A DNA stretch of 36,773 nucleotides from Frankiales bacterium (GCA_025980325.1 JAICXQ010000001.1:76232-113004); one strand, 5' to 3'; shown: positions 8,079-16,738, counted from the stretch's first letter. Notes: generated from the sequence alone by a model not told the origin. Numbers and translations: made by a program.

Positions 8079-8651
8079 ATGACGTACGACCGGATGCCGC
8101 ACGAGCTCACGCTGCCGAGCGGCCAGCGGTTGCGGTCGTTCCGGCTCGATGACCTCGACCAGCTGGTCGACGTCATCAACGCCGACCTCGACCATCTGCG
8201 TCCGTGGATGCCATGGGCGCAAGAGCCGGCCACCGCGGAGTCGGAGGCCGAGTTCCTCAAGAGCTCGCTGCGCAACTGGAGCGCGGGCACGGACTTCGTC
8301 TACGCAGTGCTCGACGACGACGGCGCGATCCTCGGCGGCGTCGGCCTGCACAGCCGCCCCGGCCCGGGCGCGCTCGAGATCGGCTACTGGCTGCGCGCCG
8401 GCGCGCAAGGCCGCGGCCTCGCGACCGCAGCGACCCGGGTGCTCGCCGAGGTGGCGGCGTCGTACGACGAGGTGCACGAGGTCGTGATCTGCTGCGACGA
8501 GGCGAACGTGCGCAGTGCCGCGGTGCCGCGCCGGCTCGGGTTCACGCTGTCGCGTGTCGAGGAGCGCGAGCCGCTGGCGGCCGCCGAGACCGGCTGGCAC
8601 CAGGTCTGGACGATGCCGACCGCGGTCGTCCGGGCCGGCTGGCCGGACTGA
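8079..8651 (+). CDS. GNAT family N-acetyltransferase (RimJ/RimL-like)
   Basis: A 190-residue acetyltransferase that transfers acetyl from acetyl-CoA to an amine, often a protein N-terminus in the RimL group. Motifs in order are an N-terminal LRSFRLDDLDQLVDVINAD, LRPWMPWA (residues 45-52, typical of RimL-type enzymes), ILGGVGLHS, the acetyl-CoA loop EIGYWLRAGAQGRGLATAA (about 106-124), and a C-terminal VRSAAVPRRLGFTL where many relatives have N-x-x-S...LGF. The ribosome-binding site GGGAGTGGG directly precedes ATG 8079. The substrate is not predictable. It stands alone among secreted-protein genes. Confidence 0.9.
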   Translation: MTYDRMPHELTLPSGQRLRSFRLDDLDQLVDVINADLDHLRPWMPWAQEPATAESEAEFLKSSLRNWSAGTDFVYAVLDDDGAILGGVGLHSRPGPGALEIGYWLRAGAQGRGLATAATRVLAEVAASYDEVHEVVICCDEANVRSAAVPRRLGFTLSRVEEREPLAAAETGWHQVWTMPTAVVRAGWPD

Positions 8652-8782
8652 GCGCTGGGCCTGACGTCGGCGTCTCCGGCCGGCCACAGTTGCGCCCGGC
8701 CGCGAGAGGAAGTCGCCGCGCTCGCGTCGAAAGGGCAGGGAACCGGGGTGGTCGGGCTTCGGGCTGTCGTCGGGAGGGCCAG

Positions 8783-11452
8783 GTGCGGCGTCGGCTCGCG
8801 CGCACGACCCGGCTTTCCCTCGCCGCCGCGCTCGCCGGGCTCGCGCTCGTCGCGCCGGCCGGGCGCGCCGCGAGCGAACTGTGCCCGAGCGCGGTGCAGC
8901 AGTTCGCCGACGGCTGGGAGCAGATCGCCCCGCCGGCGTTCGCCTCGGGCGGCAACGCCCTCGTCGACTACGCCCTCGACCCGAGCACGACCGACCATCT
9001 GCTCGCGACGAACGGCACCGAGATCAGCCGGTCGACCGACGGCGGCTGCTCGTGGCAGCAGTCCGCGTTGCCGGGGCCGCCGAGCGCCCCGGCGACTCCT
9101 GCCGGCGAGGACGCGAACGTCGTCCGGCAGTCGATCGCGCAGGTACGGATCACGCCGTACGAGGGGGAGAGCTGGGCGATCGGCCAGACCGACGTCGAGG
9201 TCGACAACACGCCGCTGACCCAGCCGGTGGTGCTGGCCGGCAGCGACGGCGGCCGGACGTTCGCGGCCGCGACGAACGGGCTCCCGGCGACCGGCCAGCC
9301 ACTGCAGTTGGTGCCGATCCCGTTGACGAAACGGGCGCTGTTGCTCTTCCGGCAACTCGGCGCGACGCCGGCGCAAAACACGTACTCGATCTACGCGACG
9401 ACCGATGCCGGGACGAGTTGGACGCAGGCCTTCTCCGCGCTGCCGGCGTTCAACGGGATGACGATCGACACCGACGGCGCGGGCACGTCGATCTGGGCCT
9501 GGACCGACACGGCGCTGTACCGCTCGGTCGGCGGCGGCGCCTTCGTCGCCGTGCCCGGTGTGAGCGGCGCGGTGCGCACGGTCGACGTGTCGTACGGCCT
9601 CGTCAACGTGTTCTTCGTCTCCGGCGACACCCGGCTGGTCAGCGCCGACAACGGGTCGAGCTGGCAACGGCAATCCGCGCCGCAGAACGTGAAGTCGGCA
9701 ACGCACGGCCCGCTGCCGGGGTTCCTCGCCGTGTCCGGCGACCTGCCGAACGTCGAGGTCGTGCCGCCGCCGTCGGCGCACGAGCCGCCGTTCGACGCCT
9801 CGCCGTACGAGACGAACCTCGAGAACCTGCAGCTGTCGACGGCGTTCGGGTGGTTCGGGTACGTGCTGTACGGCGCGAACTCGAACACGATCTTCCGGTT
9901 CGAGGTGCCGGCGTCGTTCGTGTACGCGCTGCCGGCGCCGGTGGTTGTGCCGCCGCACCCGGTGCACGTTCGTTCGCGGCTGCCGATCGTGCGGACGCCG
10001 GCGCTGACGCCGAACATCCGGACGGTCACGCTGGCGCCGTACCAGCACCGCGACGTCCCGTACCGGTTGCTGCTGCCGCCGACGCCCACGCCGCTCGACG
10101 TGTACTTCATGACCGACAGCACCGCGAGCATGGCCGACACGATCGGCAGCGTGCAGACGTCGATCCAGCAGATCGTCGACGACTTGTCGTCGACCGGCGT
10201 CGACGTGCACTTCGGTGTCGCCGACTTCCGCGACTACCCGATGGAAGACGGCCTGGTCGCGACCGACGACTGGGCCTACCGCCGCGATCGTGCGGTCGGG
10301 CCGGTGGACGATGCGTTCGGGCAGGCGCTGCAGTCGATCCAGACCGGCGGCGGCACACTCGACAGCGAGGACTCCGGGCTCGAGGCGATCTACCAGGCCG
10401 CGACCGGCGCGGGTCGCCGGGTGCTGTCGGATCCGAGTGGTCAGTCCGACATCGCGGCCGGCCAAGGGGCGGACTTCCGGCCGAACGCGGTGAAGGTCAT
10501 CGTGGTCGCGGCGGATGCGTACTTCCGCCATCCCGAGACCAATCCGGGCTGGCCCGGGCCGTCGCGCGATCTGGTGGCGGCGACGCTGGCCCGGCTGGGC
10601 GTGCACCTCGTCGGGTTCGACGTGGACACGGGGTCGGGCCAGGACCCCGGACCGGACATGCGCGCGCTGGCGCTCGCGTCGCACACCGTCGCCGGTCCGG
10701 CCGGCGTGGACTGTGACGGCGACGGTACGCCGGACCTGCGCGCGGGCGACCCGCTCGTTTGCCCGTTCGCGTCGGGTCCGGAGGCGAGCATCGCCCCGGC
10801 GTTTCTCGGGCTGCTCGACTCGCTGCGCGACGTCAAGCCGGTGTCGCTCGCGGTCGAGGGACCGGCGGACGTGGTCCGGCCGCTGGGGGCGACGGCGTTC
10901 CCGCGGGTGAACGTAAAGGCGGTCAACCGGTTCGGCGTGCCGCTGGAGTTCCGTTGCGATCCGCCGCGCTTCGGCCGTACGACGACCGTCCGGGTCGTGG
11001 CCGCGGTGGCGGGCCGCCAGGTCGCGTCGCTGCCGGTCGCGGTGAAGTGCGGCGCGCCGGATCCGTTGCCGCCACCGCCACCGCCGGCGCAGCCGTTGGT
11101 GGATCTGCCGGCGCTGGCGGTGCTGAGGGTCGCGCCGCCACCGCCGCCGCAGCCCAATCCGAACCCGCCGAACCCCAACCCGCAGGTGCAGACGAACCCG
11201 GGGATCGCGAGCCAGCAGGACGAGGTGCAGCAGCTCGCGTTCGCCGACGACGGGCTGATCCCGGCGGATGACCCGGGGTTGGCGATGTCGGCGCTGCGGC
11301 CGCAGTCTCGCGTGGGCTCGGTCGACGGGTCGGGCTCGCCGCCGGACGAGCAGGGCGCGGCGTACCTGCTGGCGGTCGGGTCGTTGCTGGGCCTTGGTGT
11401 GGCGTGCCGGCTGCGGACGTCTCGGCGTTGGTCGTGGGAGAGGAGTTCGTGA
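8783..11452 (+). CDS. Exported VWA-domain protein with N-terminal Asp-box propeller
   Basis: An 889-residue surface protein. A signal peptide (residues 1 to about 30, RRRLARTTRLSLAAALAGLA) is followed by an Asp-box region with STDGGCSW, GSDGGRTF, TTDAGTSW and SADNGSSW (about 70-300). A von Willebrand A domain (about 435-640) follows; its TPLDVYFMTDSTASM and FGVADFRDYP resemble the integrin-beta type, with a DxTxS version of the MIDAS motif. After that come a beta-rich segment, a Pro-rich stretch (about 760-800) and a final hydrophobic segment (about 858-876) with a basic tail. Start GTG 8783 has GGGAGGG at 8772-8778. It is translationally coupled to the next gene (TGATG). A role in adhesion or matrix binding is inferred from the VWA domain only. 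Confidence 0.85.
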   Translation: MRRRLARTTRLSLAAALAGLALVAPAGRAASELCPSAVQQFADGWEQIAPPAFASGGNALVDYALDPSTTDHLLATNGTEISRSTDGGCSWQQSALPGPPSAPATPAGEDANVVRQSIAQVRITPYEGESWAIGQTDVEVDNTPLTQPVVLAGSDGGRTFAAATNGLPATGQPLQLVPIPLTKRALLLFRQLGATPAQNTYSIYATTDAGTSWTQAFSALPAFNGMTIDTDGAGTSIWAWTDTALYRSVGGGAFVAVPGVSGAVRTVDVSYGLVNVFFVSGDTRLVSADNGSSWQRQSAPQNVKSATHGPLPGFLAVSGDLPNVEVVPPPSAHEPPFDASPYETNLENLQLSTAFGWFGYVLYGANSNTIFRFEVPASFVYALPAPVVVPPHPVHVRSRLPIVRTPALTPNIRTVTLAPYQHRDVPYRLLLPPTPTPLDVYFMTDSTASMADTIGSVQTSIQQIVDDLSSTGVDVHFGVADFRDYPMEDGLVATDDWAYRRDRAVGPVDDAFGQALQSIQTGGGTLDSEDSGLEAIYQAATGAGRRVLSDPSGQSDIAAGQGADFRPNAVKVIVVAADAYFRHPETNPGWPGPSRDLVAATLARLGVHLVGFDVDTGSGQDPGPDMRALALASHTVAGPAGVDCDGDGTPDLRAGDPLVCPFASGPEASIAPAFLGLLDSLRDVKPVSLAVEGPADVVRPLGATAFPRVNVKAVNRFGVPLEFRCDPPRFGRTTTVRVVAAVAGRQVASLPVAVKCGAPDPLPPPPPPAQPLVDLPALAVLRVAPPPPPQPNPNPPNPNPQVQTNPGIASQQDEVQQLAFADDGLIPADDPGLAMSALRPQSRVGSVDGSGSPPDEQGAAYLLAVGSLLGLGVACRLRTSRRWSWERSS

Positions 11453-12132
11453 TGAACCGTCGGCTGGCTGTCATGACGGCTGCACTCGCGCTGGCCGGGA
11501 TCGTCGCCCCTGGGTACGGGGCCGGCGCCGCGTTCGCGACGTCGAAGGCGAAGGCGCCCGCGCCGAAGCCCTCGTGCCTAATGCTCACCGACCCGTCCGG
11601 CGACGCGAAGATCGCCGGGCAGGGCAGCAACTACCCGGTGGACGACATCGTGAGCGCGGACCTCGCCACCGGCAAGAAGACGATCGTCGGTGTGCTGCGG
11701 CTCGCGAGCGGCGACACGGCGTCGGGCATCCCGACCGGCGCGACGTACCGGCTCGAGTGGGCGCAGACCCAGAAGGGCGCGGGCGGCGTCACGTCGACGT
11801 TCTACGCCGCGTTCTTCTTCTACGTGTACGCGACCGGCGGCGTCTCGGGCGGTTACGGCACGTCGACGAACCCGGCCGTCGCGCCGTCGGATTCGACGCC
11901 GGTCACCCGGGCGACGATGGACGCGAACGGGGTGGTCACGTGGGTCCTGGATCGTACGGACGCCGCGGTGGCCAAGGGCGCGAAGTTCGCGCAGCTGTCC
12001 GCCGAGTCGACGATCGCCGCCAACTACCGGGTGTCGGGCGGGTCCGGGCACTCCAGCAGCGAGGCGATCGATGACGCGGTCGGGCACGCGTCGTACACCG
12101 ACCTGCAACGCAGTTGCGTGCGCGCGAGCTAG
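11452..12132 (+). CDS. Exported protein of unknown function
   Basis: A 226-residue protein with a Sec signal (MNRRLAVMTAALALAGIVAP, cleavage near ATSKA at about residue 30). The mature part begins with CLMLTDPSGDA and continues as a beta-rich domain (DIVSADLATGKKTIVGVLRL, YRLEWAQ, AAFFFYVYATGG). An N-terminal 'DPxGD ... DIVSADL' pattern occurs in several exported actinobacterial proteins of unknown role. Two Cys, one near each end of the mature chain, may pair. I chose ATG 11452, with GGGAGAGGAG at 11437-11446, over the upstream GTG 11404, because it starts at the signal peptide and overlaps the VWA gene stop (TGATG). It may be a partner of the VWA protein. No enzyme motif is seen. Confidence 0.82.
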   Translation: MNRRLAVMTAALALAGIVAPGYGAGAAFATSKAKAPAPKPSCLMLTDPSGDAKIAGQGSNYPVDDIVSADLATGKKTIVGVLRLASGDTASGIPTGATYRLEWAQTQKGAGGVTSTFYAAFFFYVYATGGVSGGYGTSTNPAVAPSDSTPVTRATMDANGVVTWVLDRTDAAVAKGAKFAQLSAESTIAANYRVSGGSGHSSSEAIDDAVGHASYTDLQRSCVRAS

Positions 12133-12334
12133 GCGGTTCGGACTGGCCGAGGTTGGAGCGGCCGAGTTCGGACTGGCCGACACGACCCGCACCCCGCTCC
12201 CGGCACACGCCGCGGAGGTAAGCAGCGTGACCGTCGTTGCCGGGGTCGTCGTAGCGGGGTAGCGGGTCGTGTGACACGCCGCGCTGCTCACCACCGACGC
12301 CGAGGGCGGCGGCGGCGAGTAACGGTCGGCGCAT
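12133..12334 (-). pseudogene. Small lipoprotein-like ORF, probably frameshifted
   Basis: On the minus strand an excellent Shine-Dalgarno (AGGAGGAGGA, 12350-12341) lies 6 nt before ATG 12334. This is 27 bp downstream of the secreted-protein gene that ends at 12361. The start codes MRRPLLAAAALGVGG, like the front of a signal peptide, but then becomes unlike a protein. In the neighbouring frame the next residues are VVSSAACHTTRYP followed by Thr/Pro/Ser-rich sequence and the SASPN repeats, which would complete a lipobox (SSAAC) and a stalk. A one-base shift near 12290-12295 would join the two. It may be a decayed lipoprotein gene or a sequence error. The 3' limit is unclear because the open frame runs antisense into the neighbouring gene. 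Confidence 0.35.
12136..12180. repeat. Three tandem 15-bp units
   Basis: Units lie at 12136-12150 and 12166-12180 (identical, GTTCGGACTGGCCGA), with a degenerate copy at 12151-12165. A 15-bp period keeps any reading frame, giving five-residue repeats. On the minus strand these read SASPN / SAAPT / SASPN, which supports a low-complexity coding stretch there. Confidence 0.7.
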
Positions 12335-12360
12335 CCGAACTCCTCCTCCTGATGGGTCTC

Positions 12361-12879
12361 TTAGGAACAGGAGGAGAAGAACTCGGTCCAGTCGCCGGTG
12401 GCACGGTTCATGACACCGACGAACGTGCAGGAGATTCCTGCGGGTGGTGGCGCGGGGGCGTACGAAACCGCCGGCAGCCCGGTGTAGGTGACGACCCATG
12501 CGGCGTACGGCATACCCGAGACGACCTCCGGTGACACCGGCATGGTCTCCGTGACTTGTGCCTCGTCGACGGTATGTGGCGCGCTGTCCATCTGATTGCC
12601 GACGAACCCGGACGGCACTTGCTGCGAGCGGAAAGAGTCCATGACGGTCTGTGCTGTTTCGGCCGCAGGTGCGGGAAGGCTGGTCGTTGCGACCGGCGGC
12701 GCGACCGTGACGCCTTGGCTCTCGTAGCTGACCACGGCGCCGGAGCCGTCGGCGGCGAGGTGTACGGGGACGTGCGCGGCGCGAACTCTCGCCGGTCCGG
12801 TCTGGGCGACGACGAGGGAGATGCCGAGTGCGAAGACGGCCAGGATGGCCGAGGCGAAGACAACCCTGATGCGATTCAT
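12361..12879 (-). CDS. Small exported protein of unknown function
   Basis: A 172-residue protein with an N-terminal hydrophobic signal or anchor (MNRIRVVFASAILAVFALGISLVVAQ). The middle is Pro/Ala/Thr-rich. The C-terminal domain has YAAWVVTYTGLP and ends in CTFVGVMNRATGDWTEFFSSC, where two Cys about 20 residues apart could form a disulfide. ATG 12879 was chosen because it lies 11 bp after the previous gene's stop; the longer version would overlap that gene. It is second in a minus-strand operon after the 251-residue secreted protein. I do not recognise a family. Confidence 0.75.
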   Translation of the reverse strand: MNRIRVVFASAILAVFALGISLVVAQTGPARVRAAHVPVHLAADGSGAVVSYESQGVTVAPPVATTSLPAPAAETAQTVMDSFRSQQVPSGFVGNQMDSAPHTVDEAQVTETMPVSPEVVSGMPYAAWVVTYTGLPAVSYAPAPPPAGISCTFVGVMNRATGDWTEFFSSCS

Positions 12880-12890
12880 GTCGGAGCCCG

Positions 12891-13646
12891 TCAGCCGGTG
12901 TAGACGTTGAAGTTCGGACAGGGTGTGGTCGCCGTGACGTGCCACGACTTCCCGTCGGTACGCCGGGCGGATCCGTCGTTGACGGCTTGGAGCTCACCGC
13001 ACGGGTACGCCTGCCACGCGTCGGTCGAGGACTCTTGGCCGGAGATCGCGGTGTAGTTGGCCGGCGCGCTCGCCGTACCCGCCAAGTCGGAGGAGCGATA
13101 CGTCGCCTCGCCGGTGAACTGCGGCGAGAACGGCAGCACCCATGCGGTGTACGGATTCCACGTCGACTTGAGGTAGAGCGTGCGCCCGATGACGTCCACG
13201 ATGCAGAAGCAGCTCGGATCCCACTTGTTGTAATAGAAGTTGGTCGAACCCGGCGTCAGCGCGGTGGTGCCGAACTTCGTGTTGAGAGTGCGCCCGGACG
13301 ACTGCTGGGCGAAGAAGACGATCGAGCTGCCGTACCACCTGAGGTAACCGTCTTGCGCCCAACCGGTGAGGTCGTTGCTGGCGATCATGGCGTACTCGTT
13401 CGTGAAGTTGCCGCTGGTCGTGTCGCTGTCGCACACGGCGCCGTACCTCGTCGAGATGACCGCGTAGTCACCTTCGACGGACGGGTCTCCGGGGTTGAGG
13501 TAACCGGCGTGGTAGTTGCTGGCCGAACGCGTGCCGCAGGTCGCGACCTCGGCCGAGGCGGTGAGCGGTGTGGCGAGCAGGAGTGTGGCGACCGCCGCGA
13601 CCACGGCCACCGTGGCGCGAACGACTCTTCGTAAGCGGATTGGCAT
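12891..13646 (-). CDS. Secreted protein of unknown function
   Basis: A 251-residue protein with a clear Sec signal peptide (MPIRLRRVVRATVAVVAAVATLLLATPLTASA, cleavage before EVATCG). The mature part is rich in aromatic residues, Ser, Thr and Asn, and has several Cys (CGTRSASNY, AVCDSD, SCFCIVD, PCGEL, TPCPNF), as expected of a disulfide-bonded extracellular beta protein. No catalytic motif is recognised. The ribosome-binding site GGAGAC lies just upstream of ATG 13646. It is the first gene of a two- or three-gene operon of exported proteins. The 151-bp region upstream (13647-13797) should hold its promoter, but I see no convincing -35/-10 pair. Confidence 0.8.
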   Translation of the reverse strand: MPIRLRRVVRATVAVVAAVATLLLATPLTASAEVATCGTRSASNYHAGYLNPGDPSVEGDYAVISTRYGAVCDSDTTSGNFTNEYAMIASNDLTGWAQDGYLRWYGSSIVFFAQQSSGRTLNTKFGTTALTPGSTNFYYNKWDPSCFCIVDVIGRTLYLKSTWNPYTAWVLPFSPQFTGEATYRSSDLAGTASAPANYTAISGQESSTDAWQAYPCGELQAVNDGSARRTDGKSWHVTATTPCPNFNVYTG

Positions 13647-13761
13647 GGGGTCTCCAACGTGTTGGCGAGAGGTAGGTGAGGCACTTCGATCCCGGGGTCA
13701 GGCGCAGTCTTGCCCGCGCCGCGGGTACGGTGGCCGTGCGCACCGATACTTGTGCATAACG

Positions 13762-13776
13762 CGGCCGAATAGGCCG
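13762..13776 (-). terminator. Short hairpin downstream of the SpoU gene
   Basis: CGGCC (13762-13766) and GGCCG (13772-13776) flank GAATA, 22 bp past the stop of the RNA methyltransferase. The stem is short and there is no U-tract, so the call is weak. Confidence 0.3.
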
Positions 13777-13797
13777 GTTGTGGATGGCGGGGAGTAG

Positions 13798-14607
13798 CTA
13801 TGTCGTGTGTGCGCCAGCGGTCCGCTGGCGTACTGCTTCGTACAGACCTATTGCGGCTGCCGCGGACACGTTCAACGAATTGACGCGGCCGAACATCGGG
13901 ATCCGTACCAGGTGCTGTGCTGCGGCCATCAGTTCACTCGACAGTCCGGTGTTCTCGGCGCCGACGGCCAGTGCGATCGGGCCGGTGAGGTCGACCTGAT
14001 CCAACGTGGCGTCGGCGTCCGGTGAGGTGGCGACCAACGCGATGCCCGCTGCCACAAGCCAGTCGATGACTTCCACGGTGCTCGCCGAGGCGACCGGGAC
14101 GGAGAAGACGGTTCCCTTGCTGGCTCGGACGAGGTTGGGGTTGCCCCAGTCGGTCACCGGGCCGGCGGCGACGACGGCGGCGACGCCGGCCGCGTCGGCG
14201 GTGCGCAGCATCGCGCCGAGGTTGCCGGGCTTTTCGACCGCTTCGCAGACGAGGACGAGCGGCCGCTCCGGCAACGTCAAGTCAGACAAGGCGGGCAAGG
14301 CCGGTGACGGAACGACTGCGAGCCAACCGTCGGGGTTCTCGCGATAGGCGATCTTCGCGAACACGTCGCGGCTGACCGAGACCTGCTCGGTGCCGATCGC
14401 GTCGAGCCGTTCGAGCAGCGAGTCGTCGCCGCCGTACCCGGGGCAGTGGTAGACGGTCTGCGGCCGCACGCCGGCCTCGAGTGCGAGCAGCAGTTCGTCG
14501 TGGCCGTCGACCAACGTGACGCCGAGTTCGTCCCGGGTACGCCGCCGCCGCAACGCGACGAGTTGTTTGACGCGCTCGTTGCGCGTACTGGTCAGCTCGA
14601 CGCGCAC
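13798..14607 (-). CDS. SpoU-type RNA 2'-O-methyltransferase (SPOUT family)
   Basis: A 269-residue TrmH/SpoU-class methyltransferase that moves a methyl group from S-adenosylmethionine to a ribose 2'-OH in rRNA or tRNA. An N-terminal RNA-binding part (residues 1-90, starting LTSTRNERVKQLVALRRRRTRDE) is followed by the knotted SPOUT domain. Its three motifs are EKPGNLGAMLRTADAAG (motif 1), IALAVGAENTGLS (motif 2) and IPMFGRVNSLNVSAAAAIG (motif 3). GTG 14607 is chosen because a TANNNT box (TAGGAT, 14620-14615) lies 7 nt before it, which fits a leaderless transcript. The long upstream extension would be antisense-like and lacks family similarity. The exact RNA target (for example a thiostrepton-resistance-type site) is not determined. 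Confidence 0.92.
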   Translation of the reverse strand: MRVELTSTRNERVKQLVALRRRRTRDELGVTLVDGHDELLLALEAGVRPQTVYHCPGYGGDDSLLERLDAIGTEQVSVSRDVFAKIAYRENPDGWLAVVPSPALPALSDLTLPERPLVLVCEAVEKPGNLGAMLRTADAAGVAAVVAAGPVTDWGNPNLVRASKGTVFSVPVASASTVEVIDWLVAAGIALVATSPDADATLDQVDLTGPIALAVGAENTGLSSELMAAAQHLVRIPMFGRVNSLNVSAAAAIGLYEAVRQRTAGAHTT

Positions 14608-14620
14608 GCGTCGAATCCTA
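14608..14620 (-). promoter_or_regulatory. Putative leaderless -10 promoter for the SpoU gene
   Basis: Reading the minus strand, TAGGAT (14620-14615) is followed by seven bases and then GTG 14607. The box fits TANNNT and the spacing suits transcription starting at the start codon. The 17-bp gap to the upstream gene leaves no room for a normal leader. Confidence 0.45.
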
Positions 14621-14624
14621 CGGA

Positions 14625-16046
14625 CTACGGCCGGTAGCGCAGCAGAGTCGCCGTGAAGCCGGCCGCGTTGCTGCTGCTTTGCGTCACCGCGACGCCGTAC
14701 ACGGCGCCACCTTGCCACCAACCCGCCTGCACTTCGTAGAGCGCGGAGTTGACCGGTGCCGGCACCGTCCCGATCGTGCGCCACTTGCCGCGGGCGCCGA
14801 GGGCGAGCAGTACGTGGCGGGTGCGGAGATCCTTTGCCCACGGCCGGAAATTCGTGCCCCAGTCGGTGCTGCGGCTCGGCCATGCACCGATCGCGTACGT
14901 CGTCGTGTCGTGCGGCCCGGTCACCGCCGCGCCCTCGTAGTCGGCGGGATTCGTGTCGCTGGTGAACGGGATCGCCCGCGCCCACGTCGCGCCGCCGTTG
15001 GTGGAGTACATCAGCGCGGCCGGTGACCACATCGTGACGACCTTGACCCGGGTCATCGACGTCGCCGTGGACACGACCCATCCGGTCGTGTTGGGGTCGC
15101 AGACCTTGTCCGCCCGCAGCGACGTTGCTTGCCACGACGCGCCACGATCCCGGGACCGGTAGATGGTCACGTACTGCTTCGGCGGCGCGTTCTTGCCGGT
15201 GACGGTCACGTTGCCGGGCATCCAGAGCGTCGAGCCGGTGCCGGGTTCGGCGGTGAAACCGCTCGCTGGCATGTACGGCGTCCCGGGCATGTCCTTGGCG
15301 GTCGGCGTCGTCCAGTGCGCGCCCGAGTCCGACGACGCGTAGATGACGGAGGTGGGATCGCCGCTGTCACGTTGGCAGTCGACGTACACCGTGCTCGGCT
15401 GGCCGAGCGTGACGGCGACGGAACCGTTCATGCAGGCCGGATGCAGCGCGTCGCTTTCGATGTCCGCGGGTGTGGCGTCGACGTACGTCTGCTTCCAGGT
15501 CGTGCCGCCGTCGCGGCTGACGAACACGAACAATCGCAACGTCGTGCCGTCCGGTGCGAAGCCGAAGCTGCCGTATTGCGCCGCGATGGCCGCGTCCTGA
15601 CCGGCTCCGCTGTACGGCACGGCGGCGGCGTAGAGGATCGGTCGCCCGCTCGTCCCGTCGGCGACGGCGAGCGAGGAGAACTGGTAGCCCATGCTCGTCA
15701 GCCAATTACCGTCGGCGCCGGGGACACCGGCGAGGGAGAACGCCGACCGCCAGGTGCAACCGCCGTCCGCGGAATGCCAGAGGCTGGTACGCGCCGCGTC
15801 GGTGGCGGTGATGTCGCCGGTACGGCGCGAGACGGCGACGACGGGATAGGTGTTCGTGCCGGCCGGACTCGGCGCGGTCGGCGGTGGGGCGTACGACGAC
15901 GATGCCGGCAGGCTGATGGTGTCCCAGTGACCGCTGTGCTTCACGCCCGCGCACCCGCTTGCCGCGGAACCCGACGGTGCCTGCGCGGTTGCGGCGACGA
16001 TCGCGACCGCAACGGCGATCGTCACCCGTCGCTTGCGAGTGGGCAC
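14625..16046 (-). CDS. Secreted Asp-box (BNR-repeat) protein
   Basis: A 473-residue exported protein with signal peptide PTRKRRVTIAVAVAIVAATAQA, cleavage near SGSAA. At least six Asp-box-like motifs are spread along the chain: SADGGCTW, SRDGGTTW, SSDSGAHW, SRDRGASW, STNGGATW and STDWGTNF. They indicate a beta-propeller of the sialidase/Vps10/photosystem-assembly fold class. Cys in the mature N-terminus (GCAGVKHSGHW) and in the first box (GGCTW) probably pair, an arrangement shared with the gene ending at 18979 and with the VWA protein. I chose GTG 16046 because it begins at the signal peptide; there is no strong ribosome-binding site, and ATG 16109 is an alternative. No enzymatic residues are recognised. 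Confidence 0.82.
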   Translation of the reverse strand: MPTRKRRVTIAVAVAIVAATAQAPSGSAASGCAGVKHSGHWDTISLPASSSYAPPPTAPSPAGTNTYPVVAVSRRTGDITATDAARTSLWHSADGGCTWRSAFSLAGVPGADGNWLTSMGYQFSSLAVADGTSGRPILYAAAVPYSGAGQDAAIAAQYGSFGFAPDGTTLRLFVFVSRDGGTTWKQTYVDATPADIESDALHPACMNGSVAVTLGQPSTVYVDCQRDSGDPTSVIYASSDSGAHWTTPTAKDMPGTPYMPASGFTAEPGTGSTLWMPGNVTVTGKNAPPKQYVTIYRSRDRGASWQATSLRADKVCDPNTTGWVVSTATSMTRVKVVTMWSPAALMYSTNGGATWARAIPFTSDTNPADYEGAAVTGPHDTTTYAIGAWPSRSTDWGTNFRPWAKDLRTRHVLLALGARGKWRTIGTVPAPVNSALYEVQAGWWQGGAVYGVAVTQSSSNAAGFTATLLRYRP

Positions 16047-16119
16047 GTGGTGAGCGTGCCGCGCGGTCGGCCCCTGGAGGTGGTCAACCGGTGGCCAGCG
16101 CGTGGCCACGCAACGTTGC

Positions 16120-16713
16120 TCAGCGTGCGCGCGCGGTCCGGAGCAACGCGACGCACAGGTCGATGACCTGGCCGTCGTCCAGCCCGCCGTCCACGCACAG
16201 CGAACGCCAGGTCCAGAACGACGTGACGTGCGCGACGAGGGCGCTGATCACCTTCTTCTCCCGAGCCTTCGGGCGGTACGGCGCGACCAGCAGGTCGCGA
16301 ATCACGGTGTCGCGCGCGACCACTTCGCGGCGACGGGACGCGGGCAGATGGTCCACGTCGCGGTAGATCCGCCGCAGCATCGGCTCGCCCTCGCGGTAGA
16401 AGCGGTAGAGCTCGCCGAGGCCGTGCCGGAGCCGCTCGTCCGGATCCGGGATCGCGGACCACGAGGCGGGATCGGGCGGGTGCTGGCCGGCCATCCAGTG
16501 CGCCGAGCATGCGGTGAACAGCGTGTCGTCGTCGGGGAAGTGGCGGTACACGGTCGCGCGGGTGACGCCGGCGAGCTCGGCGATGCCCATGACCGTCGTC
16601 GCCGCCGGCCCGACGCTGCCGTGCAACTCCACCGCGGCCTCGACGATGCGCCGGCGGGTGGCGTCGACATGCTCGGCGCGGCGGCGCATCTCGTACGAGC
16701 GACTGCTTGACAT
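16120..16713 (-). CDS. TetR family transcriptional regulator
   Basis: A 197-residue regulator. The N-terminal TetR helix-turn-helix (about residues 18-65) reads DATRRRIVEAAVELH ... TTVMGIAELAGVTRATVYRHF, with the YRHFPDDDTLF turn after the recognition helix. The C-terminal ligand-binding domain is divergent, as usual. It is divergently transcribed from the cupin gene across 64 bp that contain a near-perfect palindrome (16739-16756). It is therefore likely to repress the cupin gene and itself, with release by an unknown small molecule. Start ATG 16713 fits the family N-terminus. Confidence 0.93.
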   Translation of the reverse strand: MSSSRSYEMRRRAEHVDATRRRIVEAAVELHGSVGPAATTVMGIAELAGVTRATVYRHFPDDDTLFTACSAHWMAGQHPPDPASWSAIPDPDERLRHGLGELYRFYREGEPMLRRIYRDVDHLPASRRREVVARDTVIRDLLVAPYRPKAREKKVISALVAHVTSFWTWRSLCVDGGLDDGQVIDLCVALLRTARAR

Positions 16714-16738
16714 GGCGGGACAAGCCTACGATAGTTCG

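Noticed and set aside
8384-10684. 766-codon minus-strand open frame opposite the VWA gene
   Set aside because: Its composition is low in hydrophobic residues and Arg-rich, typical of antisense frames; the plus-strand protein has clear domains.
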